From Micromonospora thermarum (GTDB lineage Bacteria > Actinomycetota > Actinomycetes > Mycobacteriales > Micromonosporaceae), in assembly GCF_012034245.1 (NCBI RefSeq), contig NZ_JAATEO010000004.1, positions 124,001-188,000 of the forward strand: 64,000 nucleotides of DNA. The letters run 5' to 3'. A program made the translations under genes and the position numbers. A model generated the notes under the pieces. It saw only the letters and a program-made list of their open reading frames with translations, had not been told where the DNA came from and made no database searches. Of this stretch, positions 1 to 10,044 are shown piece after piece; the first letter of the stretch is position 1, and each line of letters begins with the position of its first letter.

Positions 1-157
1 GACCGTCGTCGACGAGTGCGCGGGTCGCGCGCAACGCGTCGTCGGTCTTGGCGCCGGCGACGAACCGGCGGACGACGTCCCGGGTGAACGGGGCTGTCGC
101 GACGAGCCGCTCGACCTGGGATGACCGGGAAGCGGCGAGGATGACAGAACGGAGCAT
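1..157 (-). CDS. Proline dehydrogenase, N-terminal part (runs off window)
   Basis: Only the first 52 codons are present; the gene continues beyond base 1. The ATG at 157-155 opens a protein beginning MLRSVILAASRS, followed by a segment like the N-terminus of monofunctional actinobacterial proline dehydrogenases (motif VVRRFVAGA). These FAD enzymes oxidise proline to pyrroline-5-carboxylate in the first step of proline catabolism. The FAD-binding barrel lies outside the window, so the call rests on the N-terminal helix pattern alone. It is transcribed away from the small lipoprotein gene at 327. Confidence 0.6.
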   Translation of the reverse strand, partial: MLRSVILAASRSSQVERLVATAPFTRDVVRRFVAGAKTDDALRATRALVDDG

Positions 158-326
158 GAGCTGAGCGTAACGCCAGCACGGGGAGCCGCGCCGGGCGGCG
201 GCCGGGGGTGTGACGCACGGCCGGCCGAGGTGCCAACAGGGGCCCCTCGCACCTCACGAGGCGATAGGAAGGGCCGCTCCTTGCACCTGCGCGGGACGAC
301 GCGGGTGGCGTTCATCGGTTACAACC

Positions 327-602
327 ATGAACGTGACCGCACATCCCCGCCGCCGGCTCCGGTCGGCCTCCGTGCAGCTCGGCGCGCTCACCGCCCTGGC
401 GCTCGCCCTCTCCGGCTGCAACATGACGTCCGACGACGATGACGACGACTGCGCCATCGGCCCGGTCGGCGGTGGCGGCACGGTCGCCCTGGCGCTGCGC
501 GTACCCGAGGCCGGCGCCGCGCGGGTCGCCCCCGAGCCGGCCCCGGCCGCGCTGCCGGAGCGCGGCGGCTTCGGCAGCCACCTCGCCGCCTGCGGCGGCT
601 GA
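327..602 (+). CDS. Small acidic-patch lipoprotein
   Basis: A 91-residue predicted lipoprotein. The ATG at 327 gives an Arg-rich n-region, a hydrophobic core (residues 18-28) and a lipobox ending in Cys31 (LSGC). Just after it comes a run of six Asp (35-40), then a Gly/Pro/Ala-rich tail. An earlier ATG at 210 would put about 40 unlikely residues before the signal peptide, so 327 is preferred. The stop lies one base before the GTG of the ATP-grasp gene, which suggests co-transcription and coupling. No enzymatic domain is visible; the acidic patch might bind cations, but that is a guess. Confidence 0.6.
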   Translation: MNVTAHPRRRLRSASVQLGALTALALALSGCNMTSDDDDDDCAIGPVGGGGTVALALRVPEAGAARVAPEPAPAALPERGGFGSHLAACGG

Positions 603-603
603 C

Positions 604-1770
604 GTGCGCCGGACGCCGGTGACCCCCCGCGCCGGCTGGGACGCGACGGTCCGCTCGCAGGGCCTGGTGTACGTGGACACCGAACTGCCCGACGGCGGGA
701 TCATGTCGTACTGGGACGAGACCGCCGCGTACGCCTTCGACCTGCCCGAGGTGCTCCGCCTGGAGGAGGCCACCGAGGAGCTGCACCGGATGTCGGTGGC
801 CGCCGCCGAGCACGTGGTGGCCCGCAACCGGTACGCGGAGTTCGGCATCCCCGCCTGGGCGGCCGAGGCGGTCGCCCGGTCGCTGCGCGAGGCGCCGCCC
901 ACCCTGTACGGCCGGTTCGACCTCTGGTACGACGGCAGCTGGCCGCCGAAGCTGCTGGAGTACAACGCCGACACCCCGACCGCGCTTGTCGAGGCGGCCA
1001 TCGTGCAGTGGTACTGGCTGGAGCACACCCGGCCGGAGTTGGACCAGTGGAACAGCCTGCACGAGCGCCTGGTCACCGCCTGGGCCAAGATCGGCGCGGG
1101 GCTGCACGACCGGCGGGTGCACGTGGTCTGGTCGAGCGAGGAGGAGTCCGGCGAGGACCACATGACCGCCGGCTACCTGGCCGAGACCGCCCGGCAGGCC
1201 GGCCTCGACGTGGAGCTGCTGCCGATCCAGGAGATCGGCTGGGACGGCCGCCGCTTCGTCGACGCCGCCGATCGCCCGGTCACCACCTGCTTCAAGCTCT
1301 ACCCCTGGGAGTGGATGCTCGCCGAGCCGTACGGGCGGCCGACGCTGGACCCGGGCACCCCCACCACCTGGATCGAGCCGGCCTGGAAGCTCCTCCTGTC
1401 GAACAAGGCGCTGCTCGCCGTGCTGTGGGAGCTGTACCCGGGGCACGAGCTGCTGCTTCCCGCGTACCTGGACTCGCCGCGCGGAATGTCCGAGTACGTC
1501 GCCAAGCCGCTGCTCGGCCGGGAGGGTGGCTCGGTGCGCATCGTGACCGGCGGCACCGAGATCGTCAATCCGGGGATCTACGGCAACGAGGGCTGGTGCT
1601 ACCAGGAGTTCCGCGCGCTGCCCGAGTTCGCCGGCAACCGGATGGTGCTGGGCAGCTGGGTCGTGGACGGCGAGTCGGCCGGTGCCGGCGTCCGGGAGAG
1701 CGCGAGTCTGATCACCGACGGCTACGCGCGGTTCCTGCCGCACTACATCGACGCGCCACGCGCCCCGTGA
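604..1770 (+). CDS. Glutathionylspermidine synthase family ATP-grasp protein
   Basis: A 388-residue protein matching the C-terminal ATP-grasp ligase family of glutathionylspermidine synthase (GSP_synth). Recognisable pieces are the N-terminal WDETAAY segment, the YNADTPTALVEA loop near residue 120, and the late YVAKPLLGREGGSV nucleotide-binding segment. Actinobacteria use mycothiol rather than glutathione, so the substrate is unlikely to be glutathionylspermidine; an amide or peptide ligation is all the family supports. The GTG at 604 was chosen because it follows the lipoprotein stop by one base and leaves the family's usual length. Pairing with a lipoprotein suggests an envelope-related role. 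Confidence 0.8.
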   Translation: MRRTPVTPRAGWDATVRSQGLVYVDTELPDGGIMSYWDETAAYAFDLPEVLRLEEATEELHRMSVAAAEHVVARNRYAEFGIPAWAAEAVARSLREAPPTLYGRFDLWYDGSWPPKLLEYNADTPTALVEAAIVQWYWLEHTRPELDQWNSLHERLVTAWAKIGAGLHDRRVHVVWSSEEESGEDHMTAGYLAETARQAGLDVELLPIQEIGWDGRRFVDAADRPVTTCFKLYPWEWMLAEPYGRPTLDPGTPTTWIEPAWKLLLSNKALLAVLWELYPGHELLLPAYLDSPRGMSEYVAKPLLGREGGSVRIVTGGTEIVNPGIYGNEGWCYQEFRALPEFAGNRMVLGSWVVDGESAGAGVRESASLITDGYARFLPHYIDAPRAP

Positions 1771-1789
1771 GTCGTCTACCGTTGGTGGG

Positions 1790-2377
1790 GTGAACTTCGA
1801 CGCGTACGCCCGGACCGGCGTTGATCTCGTCAACGCGCGGCTGGACGACCTCGACGCCCTGCGGGCCCTCTTCCCCGACGACAACGCGTGGATGCGCGAC
1901 GAGGTGTCGGAGCGGGACCTCGCGATCTTCCGGCGGGCGCAGAAGCGCCTGCGCGACGTCTTCGACTACGGCACCTCCGGGCGGGACGCCCAGGCGGTCG
2001 CCGAACTGAACGCGCTCCTCGAGGCGTACCCGGTGCAGCCGCGCATCTCCGGGCACGACTCCAGCGACTGGCACATGCACGTCACCAGCCGCGGTGCCTC
2101 GGTGAGCGCGGAGTACCTGGCCGGTGCCGTCTGGGGCCTGTCGGTCTGGCTCTGCGAGTACGGCAGTGCCCGGTTCGGGGTGTGCGCCGACGAGCGCTGC
2201 GGCAACGTCTACCTGGACACCTCGTCCAACTGCTGCCGGCGGTTCTGCTCCGAACGCTGCGCCACCCGCTCCCACGTGGCCGCGCACCGCGCCCGGAAGC
2301 GGGCCGCGGTCGGCGAGCAGGTTCCGGTGGCGGCCCAGTCCACCGCCCCGGCGGACACCCTGACGCCGGTCAGCTGA
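1790..2377 (+). CDS. ABATE/CGNR zinc-finger family protein
   Basis: A 195-residue protein with an N-terminal helical ABATE-type region and a C-terminal zinc-finger segment near residues 128-165 that reads C..RCGNVYLDTSSNCCRRFCSERCATR in pieces. This is the layout of the CGNR family, thought to be stress-related transcriptional regulators. The signature CGNR tetrapeptide is replaced here by CATR, although the metal-binding Cys pattern is kept. The GTG start lies 20 bases after the ATP-grasp stop, so the gene may belong to the same transcript. A short Ala/Pro-rich tail follows the finger. Confidence 0.75.
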   Translation: MNFDAYARTGVDLVNARLDDLDALRALFPDDNAWMRDEVSERDLAIFRRAQKRLRDVFDYGTSGRDAQAVAELNALLEAYPVQPRISGHDSSDWHMHVTSRGASVSAEYLAGAVWGLSVWLCEYGSARFGVCADERCGNVYLDTSSNCCRRFCSERCATRSHVAAHRARKRAAVGEQVPVAAQSTAPADTLTPVS

Positions 2378-2411
2378 CCTCGTCGTCCCGTCCGGTCGGG
2401 CGGGTCGACGC

Positions 2412-3218
2412 TCAGGCGTCGACCGGGGACGGGGTGCCGAGGTGCTGCCGGGCGAACTCCAGCGCGGCCCGCAGGTCGGCCTCGCGGTCGGCGCGGCTCT
2501 TCGCGCCCCGGGTCGACACCTCCACCGCCACCGACCCGGTGAAGCCCCGACCGGCCAGGGACCGCAGCAGCTCCGCGCAGGGCTGGTTGCCCCGACCCGG
2601 CACCAGGTGCTCGTCGCGCCCCTCGCCGGTGCCGTCGCCCAGGTGGACGTGCGCCAGGCCGGCGCCCATCCGGTCCGCCATCTCCAGTGAATCGGTGTGC
2701 GAGGCGGCGCAGTGGGACAGGTCGAGGGTGTACGACGGGTAGCCGGTCTCGGTCGGGTCCCAGCCGGGCACGTACGGGACGAACTGCCGGCCGGCCATCC
2801 GGACCGGGTACATGTTCTCCACCGGAAACCGCAGCCCGCCGAACCGCTCGGTTACCTCGTGCAGGCCCTCGGCGAAGGTGCGCGCGTACTCCCGCTGCCA
2901 GGTGAACGGCGGGTGCACCACCACCGTCGGGGCGCCGAGGGTCTCGGCCAGCTCACCGGAGCGCCGCAGCCGCTCCCACGGGTCGGCGCTCCACACCCGC
3001 TGGGTGACCAGCAGGCACGGGGCGTGGACGGAGAGCACCGGCACGCCGTAGTGCTTGGCGAGCCCGGCGAGCGCGCCGGCGTCCTGGCTCACGGCGTCCG
3101 TCCAGACCATGACCTCGACGCCGTCGTAGCCGAGCGCCGCGGCGAGCTGGAACGCCGCCGCCGTCCGCTCGGGAAAGACCGACGACGTGGACAGGAGCAC
3201 CGGGACGCGGGAAGTCAC
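2412..3218 (-). CDS. Sugar phosphate isomerase/epimerase-like TIM barrel
   Basis: A 268-residue protein of the xylose-isomerase-like TIM-barrel superfamily (AP_endonuc_2). It shows the strand motifs [19 protein letters not shown] and VVVHPPFTW, a metal-ligand-like [10 protein letters not shown], and the C-terminal [20 protein letters not shown]. The GTG at 3218 removes an unlikely Pro-rich extension and begins right before the first beta strand. It lies 74 bases downstream of ppx on the same strand. A TIM-barrel protein of this kind also lies close to ppx1 in Mycobacterium (Rv0498 near Rv0496), so the linkage is old. The substrate is unknown. Confidence 0.8.
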   Translation of the reverse strand: MTSRVPVLLSTSSVFPERTAAAFQLAAALGYDGVEVMVWTDAVSQDAGALAGLAKHYGVPVLSVHAPCLLVTQRVWSADPWERLRRSGELAETLGAPTVVVHPPFTWQREYARTFAEGLHEVTERFGGLRFPVENMYPVRMAGRQFVPYVPGWDPTETGYPSYTLDLSHCAASHTDSLEMADRMGAGLAHVHLGDGTGEGRDEHLVPGRGNQPCAELLRSLAGRGFTGSVAVEVSTRGAKSRADREADLRAALEFARQHLGTPSPVDA

Positions 3219-3292
3219 ACCGTCGAGGGTAGCGGGCGTCGATGGGACCTTCAGGACGAGTGTCCGCAAACTCCGCAGGGCCCCCGCGTACG

Positions 3293-4243
3293 TCACATCG
3301 GCGCGAGCTGATCCAGCCGGCGCAGGATGACGCCCTCCCGCAGCGCCCAGGGACAGATGTCCAGCGCGTCGACGTCGAGGCGGCGCATCACCGCCTCGGC
3401 GACGACCGCGCCGGCGAGGAGCTGGTGGGCACGGCCCACGCTGACCCCCTCCAACTCGACGAGCTGCGCCGGGGGGATGTGCCGGATGAAGCCGAGCACC
3501 TGCCGCAGCCCGGAGCGGGTCAGCTGGCGGCGGACCCACAGGCCGGCTCCGGAGGGGGCGGCCCCGGCGAGCCGCGCCAGCATGCGGAAGGTCTTCGAGG
3601 TGGCGACCGGACGCTCCCAGCCCACCTCGGTCAACTGCTCGACCACCTTGTCGAGCCGGCCGTCCACGTACGCCCGCAGGTCGTCCACCAGCTCGGCCGA
3701 CGGCGGCGCGGCGCTGTCCGGGGAGACCCGGAGGCGGTCGCGGGTGAGCCGGCCGGCCCCCAGCGGCAACGAGACGGCGGCGTCCGGCTCCTCGTCGATG
3801 CCGGCCGCGATCTCCAGCGAACCGCCGCCGATGTCCAGCACCAGCAGGCGCCCGGCGGACCAGCCGAACCAGCGCCGCACCGCGAGGAAGGTCATCCGGG
3901 CCTCGTCCGCACCGGGAAGGACCTCCAGGCGTACGCCGGTCTCGTCGCGGACCCGGGCCAGCACCTGGGAGGAGTTGGCGGCGTCACGGACCGCCGAGGT
4001 GGCGAAGGCCATCAGGTCGTCGGTGTCCAGCCCCGCCGCGGCCTCCTTGGCCGTGGCGACCGCCTTCACCAGGGCGTCCGCGCCGGCGTCGGTGAGCGCG
4101 CCATCCGGGCCGATCTGCTCGGCCAGGCGCAGCACCGCCTTCTCGGAGTGCGCCGGCCAGGGGTGGGCGCCACGGTGGGCGTCGACCACCAGGAGGTGCA
4201 CCGTGTTGGACCCGACGTCGAGGACACCCAGTCGCATGTCCAC
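3293..4243 (-). CDS. ppx: Exopolyphosphatase, Ppx/GppA family
   Basis: A 316-residue Ppx/GppA phosphatase of the short actinobacterial type, acting on inorganic polyphosphate or pppGpp in the cytoplasm. It has the ASKHA-fold phosphate-1 motif [17 protein letters not shown] near residues 5-21 and the phosphate-2 motif [11 protein letters not shown] near residue 143. It lacks the C-terminal HD domain of the long enterobacterial enzymes, as expected for this clade. An alternative ATG lies two codons inside (4237). It is upstream of the TIM-barrel gene and near the senX3-regX3/phoU phosphate genes, which fits a phosphate-homeostasis role. Confidence 0.88.
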   Translation of the reverse strand: MDMRLGVLDVGSNTVHLLVVDAHRGAHPWPAHSEKAVLRLAEQIGPDGALTDAGADALVKAVATAKEAAAGLDTDDLMAFATSAVRDAANSSQVLARVRDETGVRLEVLPGADEARMTFLAVRRWFGWSAGRLLVLDIGGGSLEIAAGIDEEPDAAVSLPLGAGRLTRDRLRVSPDSAAPPSAELVDDLRAYVDGRLDKVVEQLTEVGWERPVATSKTFRMLARLAGAAPSGAGLWVRRQLTRSGLRQVLGFIRHIPPAQLVELEGVSVGRAHQLLAGAVVAEAVMRRLDVDALDICPWALREGVILRRLDQLAPM

Positions 4244-4311
4244 GACACTAGGCCCAACTCGTTCGCCCGGCTCGCCGGCCCGCCCGCGACTCCGCGCGTA
4301 CGCTGGGCCGG

Positions 4312-5121
4312 GTGACAGGGCAGATCGAGCTCCGCGTGCTGGTGGACGACCCGGGCGACCCGCGTAGCCGCGAGGTCCCGCTGGACTTCCCCCGGGAGTG
4401 GATCGAGTTCGTCGACCCGGCCGACGAGAAGCACGTGGTCCGGGCCGACCTGACGTGGCTGCTGTCCCGCTGGACGTGCGTCTTCGGTCGCGGCTGCCAC
4501 GGCATCATCGCCGGCCGGGCCGCCGACGGCTGCTGCTCGCACGGCGCGTTCTTCACCGATTCCGACGACGAGAAGCGGGTCCGCGCCGCGGTGAAGCGGC
4601 TGACGCCGGAGACCTGGCAGCACCACCGGCGGGGCTTCAAGAACTGGACCGCGGACGACACGGTCGACGGCAAGACGCCGGCCCGCCGGACGGCCACCCG
4701 GGACGCGGACGGTCCGTGCGTCTTCCTGAACGACGCCGACTTCCCGGGCGGGGGCGGCTGCGCCCTGCACGCGCAGGCGCTGCGGGACGGCGTGCACCCG
4801 CTGGAGTACAAGCCGGACGTCTGTTGGCAGCTGCCGATCCGCCGGGACCAGGAGTGGGTCAAGCGGACCGACAACACCAAGGTGTTGATGTCCACGCTGG
4901 GCGAGTTCGACCGCCGGGGCTGGGGCGCCGGTGGCCACGACCTGGACTGGTGGTGCACCTCGTCGACGGACGCGCACGTCGGCACCGAACCGATGTACGT
5001 CTCGTACGGCCCGGAGCTGACCGCCCTGATCGGCGCCCCCGCGTACGCGACGCTCGCCGAGATGTGCGCCGCCCGGCTGCGCCAGGGCCAGATCGCCCCC
5101 CACCCGGCCAGCAACGGCTGA
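4312..5121 (+). CDS. Conserved Cys-rich protein, function unknown
   Basis: A 269-residue soluble protein beginning at GTG 4312. Its cysteines sit in a pattern suggesting metal binding: [11 protein letters not shown], a CC pair followed by [17 protein letters not shown] and DVCWQLP. The C-terminal half holds WCTSS and a helix with MCAARL. The arrangement resembles YkgJ/DUF3109-like proteins that carry clustered Cys for zinc or iron, but the match is by pattern only. It is divergent from ppx with 68 bases between them, so the two may share a control region. Confidence 0.6.
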   Translation: MTGQIELRVLVDDPGDPRSREVPLDFPREWIEFVDPADEKHVVRADLTWLLSRWTCVFGRGCHGIIAGRAADGCCSHGAFFTDSDDEKRVRAAVKRLTPETWQHHRRGFKNWTADDTVDGKTPARRTATRDADGPCVFLNDADFPGGGGCALHAQALRDGVHPLEYKPDVCWQLPIRRDQEWVKRTDNTKVLMSTLGEFDRRGWGAGGHDLDWWCTSSTDAHVGTEPMYVSYGPELTALIGAPAYATLAEMCAARLRQGQIAPHPASNG

Positions 5122-5140
5122 GCAGGGAAATCGGGACGCG

Positions 5141-5155
5141 ACGGCCGACGGCCGT
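5141..5155. terminator. Short dyad between convergent genes
   Basis: ACGGCC and GGCCGT arms around a 3-base loop, 20 bases after the stop at 5121; an outer pair GCAACGGC (5111-5118) and GCCGTTGC (5151-5158) can extend or compete with it. No T-tract is present. Termination is a weak inference from the convergent arrangement. Confidence 0.3.
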
Positions 5156-5222
5156 TGCTACCCACCGCGGGGCGTCGTGCGGCAGCCGGGCTCCCGCCGA
5201 CGAGGGCGCGCCACGGAATCGT

Positions 5223-6385
5223 CTAGTCGGCGGTCGGGTTCGGCCGGTGCAGGCCGGTGGCGGCGACAGCCGCGCCGGCCAGGCCCGCGGCGGTGCAGGC
5301 GAGCACCCCGACGGCGCCGGCGCCGGCCGCCAGCGCCCCGGCCGCGCTGGGGATCAGCACCTGCCCGAGCCGGTTGCCGGTGAGCCGCAGCGACATCGCG
5401 CGGCCGCGGAGCCCGGGTGGGGCCGACTCGGCCAGGAACGACATGGTCAGCGGTTGCCCGGCGCCCAGCCCCAGCCCGGCGACGATGACGACCACGGCCA
5501 TCGCCCACACCGGGAGGGGCGGCAGCAGCAGCCCGAGGCCGACGGCGGAGAGCACGACGGTGCCGATCAGCAGCGTGCGCCGGCCCACCGCGGCGACCAG
5601 GCGGCCCAGCAGCAGCCGGGAGGCCATCGAGGCGACCGCGCGCAGCCCCAGCAGGACGCCGATCGAGCCGGCGGCGATCCCGCGCTCCGCGCCGAGCGCC
5701 GGCAGGTAGACCAGGGTGATGTCGACGGCGGCCAGGACGATGCAACTGACGGTGAGGGCCCGCACCAGGCCCGGCTGACGGAGCAGGTCCCGGATCCCGC
5801 CGCAGCCCGGACCGGCGGCCCGCTGATGGTGCCCGGACGGGCGGAGCAGGACGGCGACGACCAGCAGTGGCACGGTGAGGGCGGTCGCGCCGAGGAAGAT
5901 CCCTCCGGTGTCCGGGATCGGGCGGTCCCCGCCGAACAGCACGATCAGGCCGGGGCCGAGGGCCTGCCCCAGCGAGGCCGCGAACGTGTAGTAGCCGAAC
6001 GCGGCGTCGTAGCGGTCGGCGGGGTGCGGTTGGCGACCAGCGCCTGCTGTGCCACCACCGCGCAGAGGTGTCCGGTGCCGAGGACCATGCTGGCCAGCAC
6101 CAGGCCGGCGACCGACTCGGCGAGGAGCACGAAGCAGAGGCCGGCGACGGCGAGCAGGGCCGACCCGGCCAGCACGATCCGGCGTTCGCCGAACCGGTCG
6201 ACGGCGTGGCCGGAGGGGACCGCGAGCACCAGCGGTACGACCGCGAAGCTCGCGCCGAGCACCCCGAGCCAGGCCGCCGGCACGTCCAGGTCCAGCGCCT
6301 GGTACGCGGACGCGGGGCGGAGTACGAAGGTGACCGCCTGCACCACGATGGTGTGCGCGAGCAGCAGGCCCGCCTGAGTGCGCAC
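5223..6385 (-). pseudogene. MFS transporter, broken by a frameshift
   Basis: Two consecutive reading frames encode the halves of one major facilitator superfamily permease of about 390 residues. The first half (from GTG 6385) holds TM helices and the loop VDRFGERR. The second (5942 to 5223) holds the remaining helices, ending GLHRPNPTAD. The frame changes near 6019-6025, where one extra C in a short C-run would restore a continuous product reading through VANRTPADRYDAAFGYYTF. The ATG at 6400 lies inside a terminator hairpin, so the GTG at 6385 is the better start. This is either a true frameshift mutation or a sequencing error. The substrate is unknown. Confidence 0.7.
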
Positions 6386-6386
6386 C

Positions 6387-6412
6387 GGGGCTCCCGTCAA
6401 ACCGGGAGCCCC
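6387..6412 (-). terminator. Hairpin terminator after the uspA gene
   Basis: A perfect 10-bp stem (GGGGCTCCCG with CGGGAGCCCC) and a 6-base loop, beginning 10 bases after the stop of the UspA gene. It probably ends the transporter operon transcript. No T-run follows. Confidence 0.6.
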
Positions 6413-6422
6413 CTTCGCCCGC

Positions 6423-6815
6423 TCACCTTGCCTTGACTGCGAGCACCGGGCAGGGCGCGTCGAGCAGGACCTGCTGCGCGGTCGACCCCATGATCAGCTT
6501 GCCCACCGGGCTGCGGTGCCGGATTCCGATCACCACCAGCGACACGTCCTCCGTCTCCGCGATCTCCACGATCTCCTCCGCCGCGTCCCGGCCGCGGATC
6601 AGCTGGCGGACGCTGTGCGGCACTCCGGCCGCGGTCAACTCACGGACCACCCGGTCCAGGTCGGCCTCCGGTGCGAGGCGCGGGTCGACGTACGCGTCAC
6701 CGCGTGACGTGTTCACGACCAGCACCGGCTCGTCACGGAACCGGGCCTGCTCCACCGCGGCCGCCAGAGCCACCTCGCCGAGCGGCGAGGGCACGTATCC
6801 CACCAGCACGGTCAT
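6423..6815 (-). CDS. Universal stress protein (UspA) of the Tct operon
   Basis: A 130-residue UspA-domain protein. It starts [17 protein letters not shown], has the beta-strand [21 protein letters not shown] near residues 85-105 (the ATP-binding G-x2-G-x9-G-S/T pattern) and ends with [10 protein letters not shown]. The ATG overlaps the TctA stop (ATGA at 6815-6812), so it is translationally coupled as the last gene of the operon. UspA proteins are often fused or linked to membrane transporters and may sense nucleotide levels to adjust transport; that role here is inference. Confidence 0.88.
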   Translation of the reverse strand: MTVLVGYVPSPLGEVALAAAVEQARFRDEPVLVVNTSRGDAYVDPRLAPEADLDRVVRELTAAGVPHSVRQLIRGRDAAEEIVEIAETEDVSLVVIGIRHRSPVGKLIMGSTAQQVLLDAPCPVLAVKAR

Positions 6816-8317
6816 CCGGTCACCAACCTCCCACGAAGCGGACGGACCACGAAACGGCCGAGCAGCGGCCAGAGCAGCACCACCGCGATCACCGCGTAGA
6901 TCAGCCAGGACACCCAGCCGCCGACCAGGCCGTGCAGCTCGCCACCGGAGAGCTGCAACGCCCGGCGCCCCTGGAGTTCGGCACGCGGGCCGAGGATCAC
7001 CCCGACGATCAGCGGCAGGATGGGCAGGCCGAAGCGCCGCATCCCGAACCCGATCAGGCCGAGGGTGAGCAGCAGGAACAGGTCGAACGGCTGGGCGTTG
7101 ACCGCGTACGCGCCCATCGAGGCGAAGAAGAGGATCCCCGCGTAGAGGTACGGGCGGGGGATCCGCAGCAGCCGGGCCCAGGCGGGAGCGAGCGGCAGGT
7201 TGAGCACCAGCAGCAGCAGGTTGCCGACGAACAGGCTGGCGATCAGCGTCCACACCAGGGCGGACTCCCGCTCGAAGAGCAGCGGGCCGGGCTGGATGCC
7301 GTACTGCTGGAAGGCGGCCAGCATGACCGCGGCGGTGGCGTTGGTGGGCAGGCCGATCGCCAGCATCGGCACCAGCGTGCCCGCCGCGGAGGCGTTGTTT
7401 GCGGCTTCCGGCCCGGCGACGCCCTCGATCGCGCCCCGACCGAACTCCTCCGGGTGCTTCGACAGCTTCTTCTCGGTGGCGTACGACAGGAAGGTCGGGA
7501 TCTCCGCACCGCCTGCGGGCAGCGCGCCGAAGGGGAACCCGTACGCGGTACCCCGCAGCCACGGTTTCCAGGACCGCTTCCAGTCCTGGCGGCCCATCCA
7601 CGGACGGCCCACGCCGATCACCTCGGCAGCCCGGCGGCGCAGGTGCGCGGCGATCCACAACGCCTCGCCCACGGCGAAGATGCCCACCGCGACCACCACG
7701 ACGTCGATGCCGTCGGCGAGCAGCGGAACCCCGAAGGTGAGCCGTTGCTGGCCGCTCACCGCGTCGATGCCGACGATGCCGATGACCAGGCCGATGAGCA
7801 GCGAGGCGAAGCCGCGCACCCGGGAGGCGCCGAGCACCGCCGTGACCGCGACGAACGACAGCAGCATGAGGGCGAAGTAGTCCGGCGCGCCAAGGCTGAC
7901 CGCGAACGCCACCACCGGTGGGGCCACCAGCACCAGCAGCAGGGTGCCGATGGTGCCGGCGATGAAGGAACCGATCGCGGCGGTGGCCAGCGCCTGGGCG
8001 GCCCGACCGGCCCTGGCCATCCGGTTGCCCTCGATCGCGGTGATCACCGAGGACGACTCGCCGGGGGTGTTGAGCAGGATCGACGTTGTCGAACCGCCGT
8101 ACATGCCGCCGTAGAAGATGCCGGCGAACATGATGAACGCCTGGGCCGGCTCCATCCCGTAGGTGACCGGCAGCAGCAGCGCCACCGTCATCGCCGGACC
8201 GATGCCCGGCAGCACGCCGACCGCGGTGCCGATGGTCACGCCGAGCAGCGCGATCAGCAGGTTCATCGGGGTCACCACGGTGGCGAACCCGTCGAGCAGG
8301 GAGGCGAGGTTGTCCAT
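6812..8317 (-). CDS. tctA: TctA family large permease of a tripartite tricarboxylate transporter
   Basis: A 501-residue integral membrane protein of the TctA family (usual length about 500), with around twelve hydrophobic helices. Family hallmarks are [22 protein letters not shown] near residue 35 (seen in parts), the [19 protein letters not shown] segment near residue 70, and [12 protein letters not shown]. It forms the transport channel with TctB and uses an ion gradient to import a carboxylate delivered by TctC. Its ATG overlaps the TctB stop (TGATG at 8319-8315), which implies coupling. Confidence 0.93.
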   Translation of the reverse strand: MDNLASLLDGFATVVTPMNLLIALLGVTIGTAVGVLPGIGPAMTVALLLPVTYGMEPAQAFIMFAGIFYGGMYGGSTTSILLNTPGESSSVITAIEGNRMARAGRAAQALATAAIGSFIAGTIGTLLLVLVAPPVVAFAVSLGAPDYFALMLLSFVAVTAVLGASRVRGFASLLIGLVIGIVGIDAVSGQQRLTFGVPLLADGIDVVVVAVGIFAVGEALWIAAHLRRRAAEVIGVGRPWMGRQDWKRSWKPWLRGTAYGFPFGALPAGGAEIPTFLSYATEKKLSKHPEEFGRGAIEGVAGPEAANNASAAGTLVPMLAIGLPTNATAAVMLAAFQQYGIQPGPLLFERESALVWTLIASLFVGNLLLLVLNLPLAPAWARLLRIPRPYLYAGILFFASMGAYAVNAQPFDLFLLLTLGLIGFGMRRFGLPILPLIVGVILGPRAELQGRRALQLSGGELHGLVGGWVSWLIYAVIAVVLLWPLLGRFVVRPLRGRLVTG

Positions 8318-9003
8318 CAGAGGATTCCTTGCAGGACGCCGGCGGGCAGGTTGACCCCCAGCCCGATCGCGAACGTGTAGAAGGTGATCAGCGACAGGGC
8401 GACGGCGATCAGCAGGTTGCGGACGTGGTGGCGGTTGCCCAGGGCGAACGCGCAGCCCCAGAAGAGCAGGCTGCCGCTGATCACCCAGCCGAGCCGGTCG
8501 ATCAGCACCGCGTTGACCAGGAACGCGCCGATCAGCAGCAGCAGGGTCCGCCAGTCGATCGGGCTGCTCAGGTCGACGTCCTCGCCGGCCTCGGGTTCAC
8601 CCGTGCCGCCGCGTGCCACGTCCACCGCGTAGATCGCGGCGATGACCAGCAGCAGCACGCCCAGCAGGATCGGCACCGGCTTCGGACCGACCGGGTCGGC
8701 GCTGCTGACCGCGTGCCCGATCCGCGTCGCGTCCACGATCACCAGGGCGCCGACCAGGGCGAGGAACGCGCACACGCCGTACTGCGCGCGGTCCGGCCTG
8801 GTTGCCGGTCGCTCGCCGTCGGCCGGGTCATCCGTCACGACCGCCGGGGCGACGTCGGCCGGTGCGGGCCGCGCCGCCGCCGGCTGCGGACGCTCCGCGG
8901 TCGGCTGCTCCGGGATCGACGGTACGGCGCCGGCCGCGCCCGTCTCTCCGGGCGCGGCCGGGCGGGGCGGCGGGTCGCCGCCCCGGTCCGGTCGGGTCGT
9001 CAT
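8317..9003 (-). CDS. tctB: TctB family small permease with long N-terminal extension
   Basis: The C-terminal 150 residues hold four hydrophobic helices typical of TctB, the small membrane subunit of tripartite tricarboxylate transporters. The first 75 or so residues are a disordered Pro/Ala/Arg-rich cytoplasmic extension not found in classical TctB. Two starts are possible: the ATG at 9003 used here (228 residues), or a GTG at 9012 that overlaps the TctC stop (GTGA) and would couple translation. It sits between tctC and tctA in a tight operon. Confidence 0.85.
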   Translation of the reverse strand: MTTRPDRGGDPPPRPAAPGETGAAGAVPSIPEQPTAERPQPAAARPAPADVAPAVVTDDPADGERPATRPDRAQYGVCAFLALVGALVIVDATRIGHAVSSADPVGPKPVPILLGVLLLVIAAIYAVDVARGGTGEPEAGEDVDLSSPIDWRTLLLLIGAFLVNAVLIDRLGWVISGSLLFWGCAFALGNRHHVRNLLIAVALSLITFYTFAIGLGVNLPAGVLQGIL

Positions 9004-9008
9004 GGCGC

Positions 9009-10019
9009 TCACGCCAGCCCGAGCTGCTTGAGGATGTCCGCGACGGCCTTGTCCTGCTCGGTCAGGAACGTGCCGAACTGGTCGCCGGTGACGAAGGCGT
9101 CGGTCCAGCCGCGCTTGGTCAGCTCGGCCTTCCACTCCGCGGACTCGTGCATCCTGGTCAGAGTGTCGATCCAGACCTTCTTGTCGGCGTCGCTGATCTC
9201 CGGCGGCGCGACGATGCCCCGCCAGTTGGTGAAGACCAGGTCGATGCCCGCGGACTTGAGCGTGGGCACCTCCTTCAGCGCTTCGATCGGCGCCTCACTG
9301 GTCACCGCGAGGACCCGGATCTGGCCGGCCTCCACCTGGTCGAGAAACTCCCCGAAGCCGCTGGCGCCGAAGGCGATCTTGTTACCGAGCAGGGCGGGCA
9401 GCAGCTCACCGCCACCGTCGTACGAGACGTAGTTGACCTGCCGGGGGTCGATGCCGACGGTCTTCGCGAGCTGCATCGGCAGCAGGTGGTCCGGGCCGCC
9501 GGGCGACGAGCCGCCGCCGACGGCGATGCCCTTGGGGTTGGCCTTCCAGGCCGCGATCAGGTCGCCGATCGTCCGGTACGGCGAGTCCTTCGGCACCACG
9601 ATGGCGCCGGCCTCCTCGATCAGCTTGGCCAGGGGGGTGGTCTGAGTGAGGGTCGCCTTCGACTTCGAGGTGTACGAGGCGCCGACCACGCCAAGCCCCA
9701 TCTGCATGGCCAGCTTGCCGTTGCCCTTCTCGTTGACGGTCCGCTGGAGGCCCACGGTGCCGCCCGCGCCGGGCAGGTTGAACACCTGCACACCGGTGGC
9801 GATCTTCGCGTCCTCCATCACCTTTGCGGCGGTGCGGGCGGTGGTGTCGTATCCGCCGCCCGGGGTGTTCGGCACCATGATCCGCAGACCGGTGACCGGC
9901 TTGCCGTCGCCGCCGGAGGTGCCGCCCTCGTTCTTGTCGGCCGTGGCGCCGCAGGCAGCCAGGGCGAGCGCCGTGGCGGCGGCGACGCCCATGACCAGCA
10001 CGTTTCTCCTAGTTGCCAT
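9009..10019 (-). CDS. tctC: TctC family substrate-binding lipoprotein
   Basis: A 336-residue extracytoplasmic binding protein of the Bug/TctC family. A signal peptide with lipobox LAAC places the lipid-modified residue at Cys23. The mature part shows family motifs PNTPGGGYDTTAR, NLPGAGGTVGLQ and GGSSPGGPDHLLP. It would capture a carboxylate such as citrate or another di/tricarboxylate and pass it to TctAB. It is the first gene of the operon and is transcribed divergently from a CitA-like kinase, the usual arrangement for ligand-controlled expression. Confidence 0.92.
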   Translation of the reverse strand: MATRRNVLVMGVAAATALALAACGATADKNEGGTSGGDGKPVTGLRIMVPNTPGGGYDTTARTAAKVMEDAKIATGVQVFNLPGAGGTVGLQRTVNEKGNGKLAMQMGLGVVGASYTSKSKATLTQTTPLAKLIEEAGAIVVPKDSPYRTIGDLIAAWKANPKGIAVGGGSSPGGPDHLLPMQLAKTVGIDPRQVNYVSYDGGGELLPALLGNKIAFGASGFGEFLDQVEAGQIRVLAVTSEAPIEALKEVPTLKSAGIDLVFTNWRGIVAPPEISDADKKVWIDTLTRMHESAEWKAELTKRGWTDAFVTGDQFGTFLTEQDKAVADILKQLGLA

Positions 10020-10044
10020 GTTGTTTCTCTTCCGTTTCGAATGA

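Noticed and set aside
388..1884. Long minus-strand ORF (498 codons) opposite the ATP-grasp ligase
   Set aside because: It is antisense to a clear gene, has Arg/Pro/Gly-rich composition and no domain; the high GC keeps stop codons rare in this frame.
6671..8380. Plus-strand ORF of 569 codons rich in Gln/Asp/His
   Set aside because: Antisense to tctA; composition is an artefact of the complementary frame.
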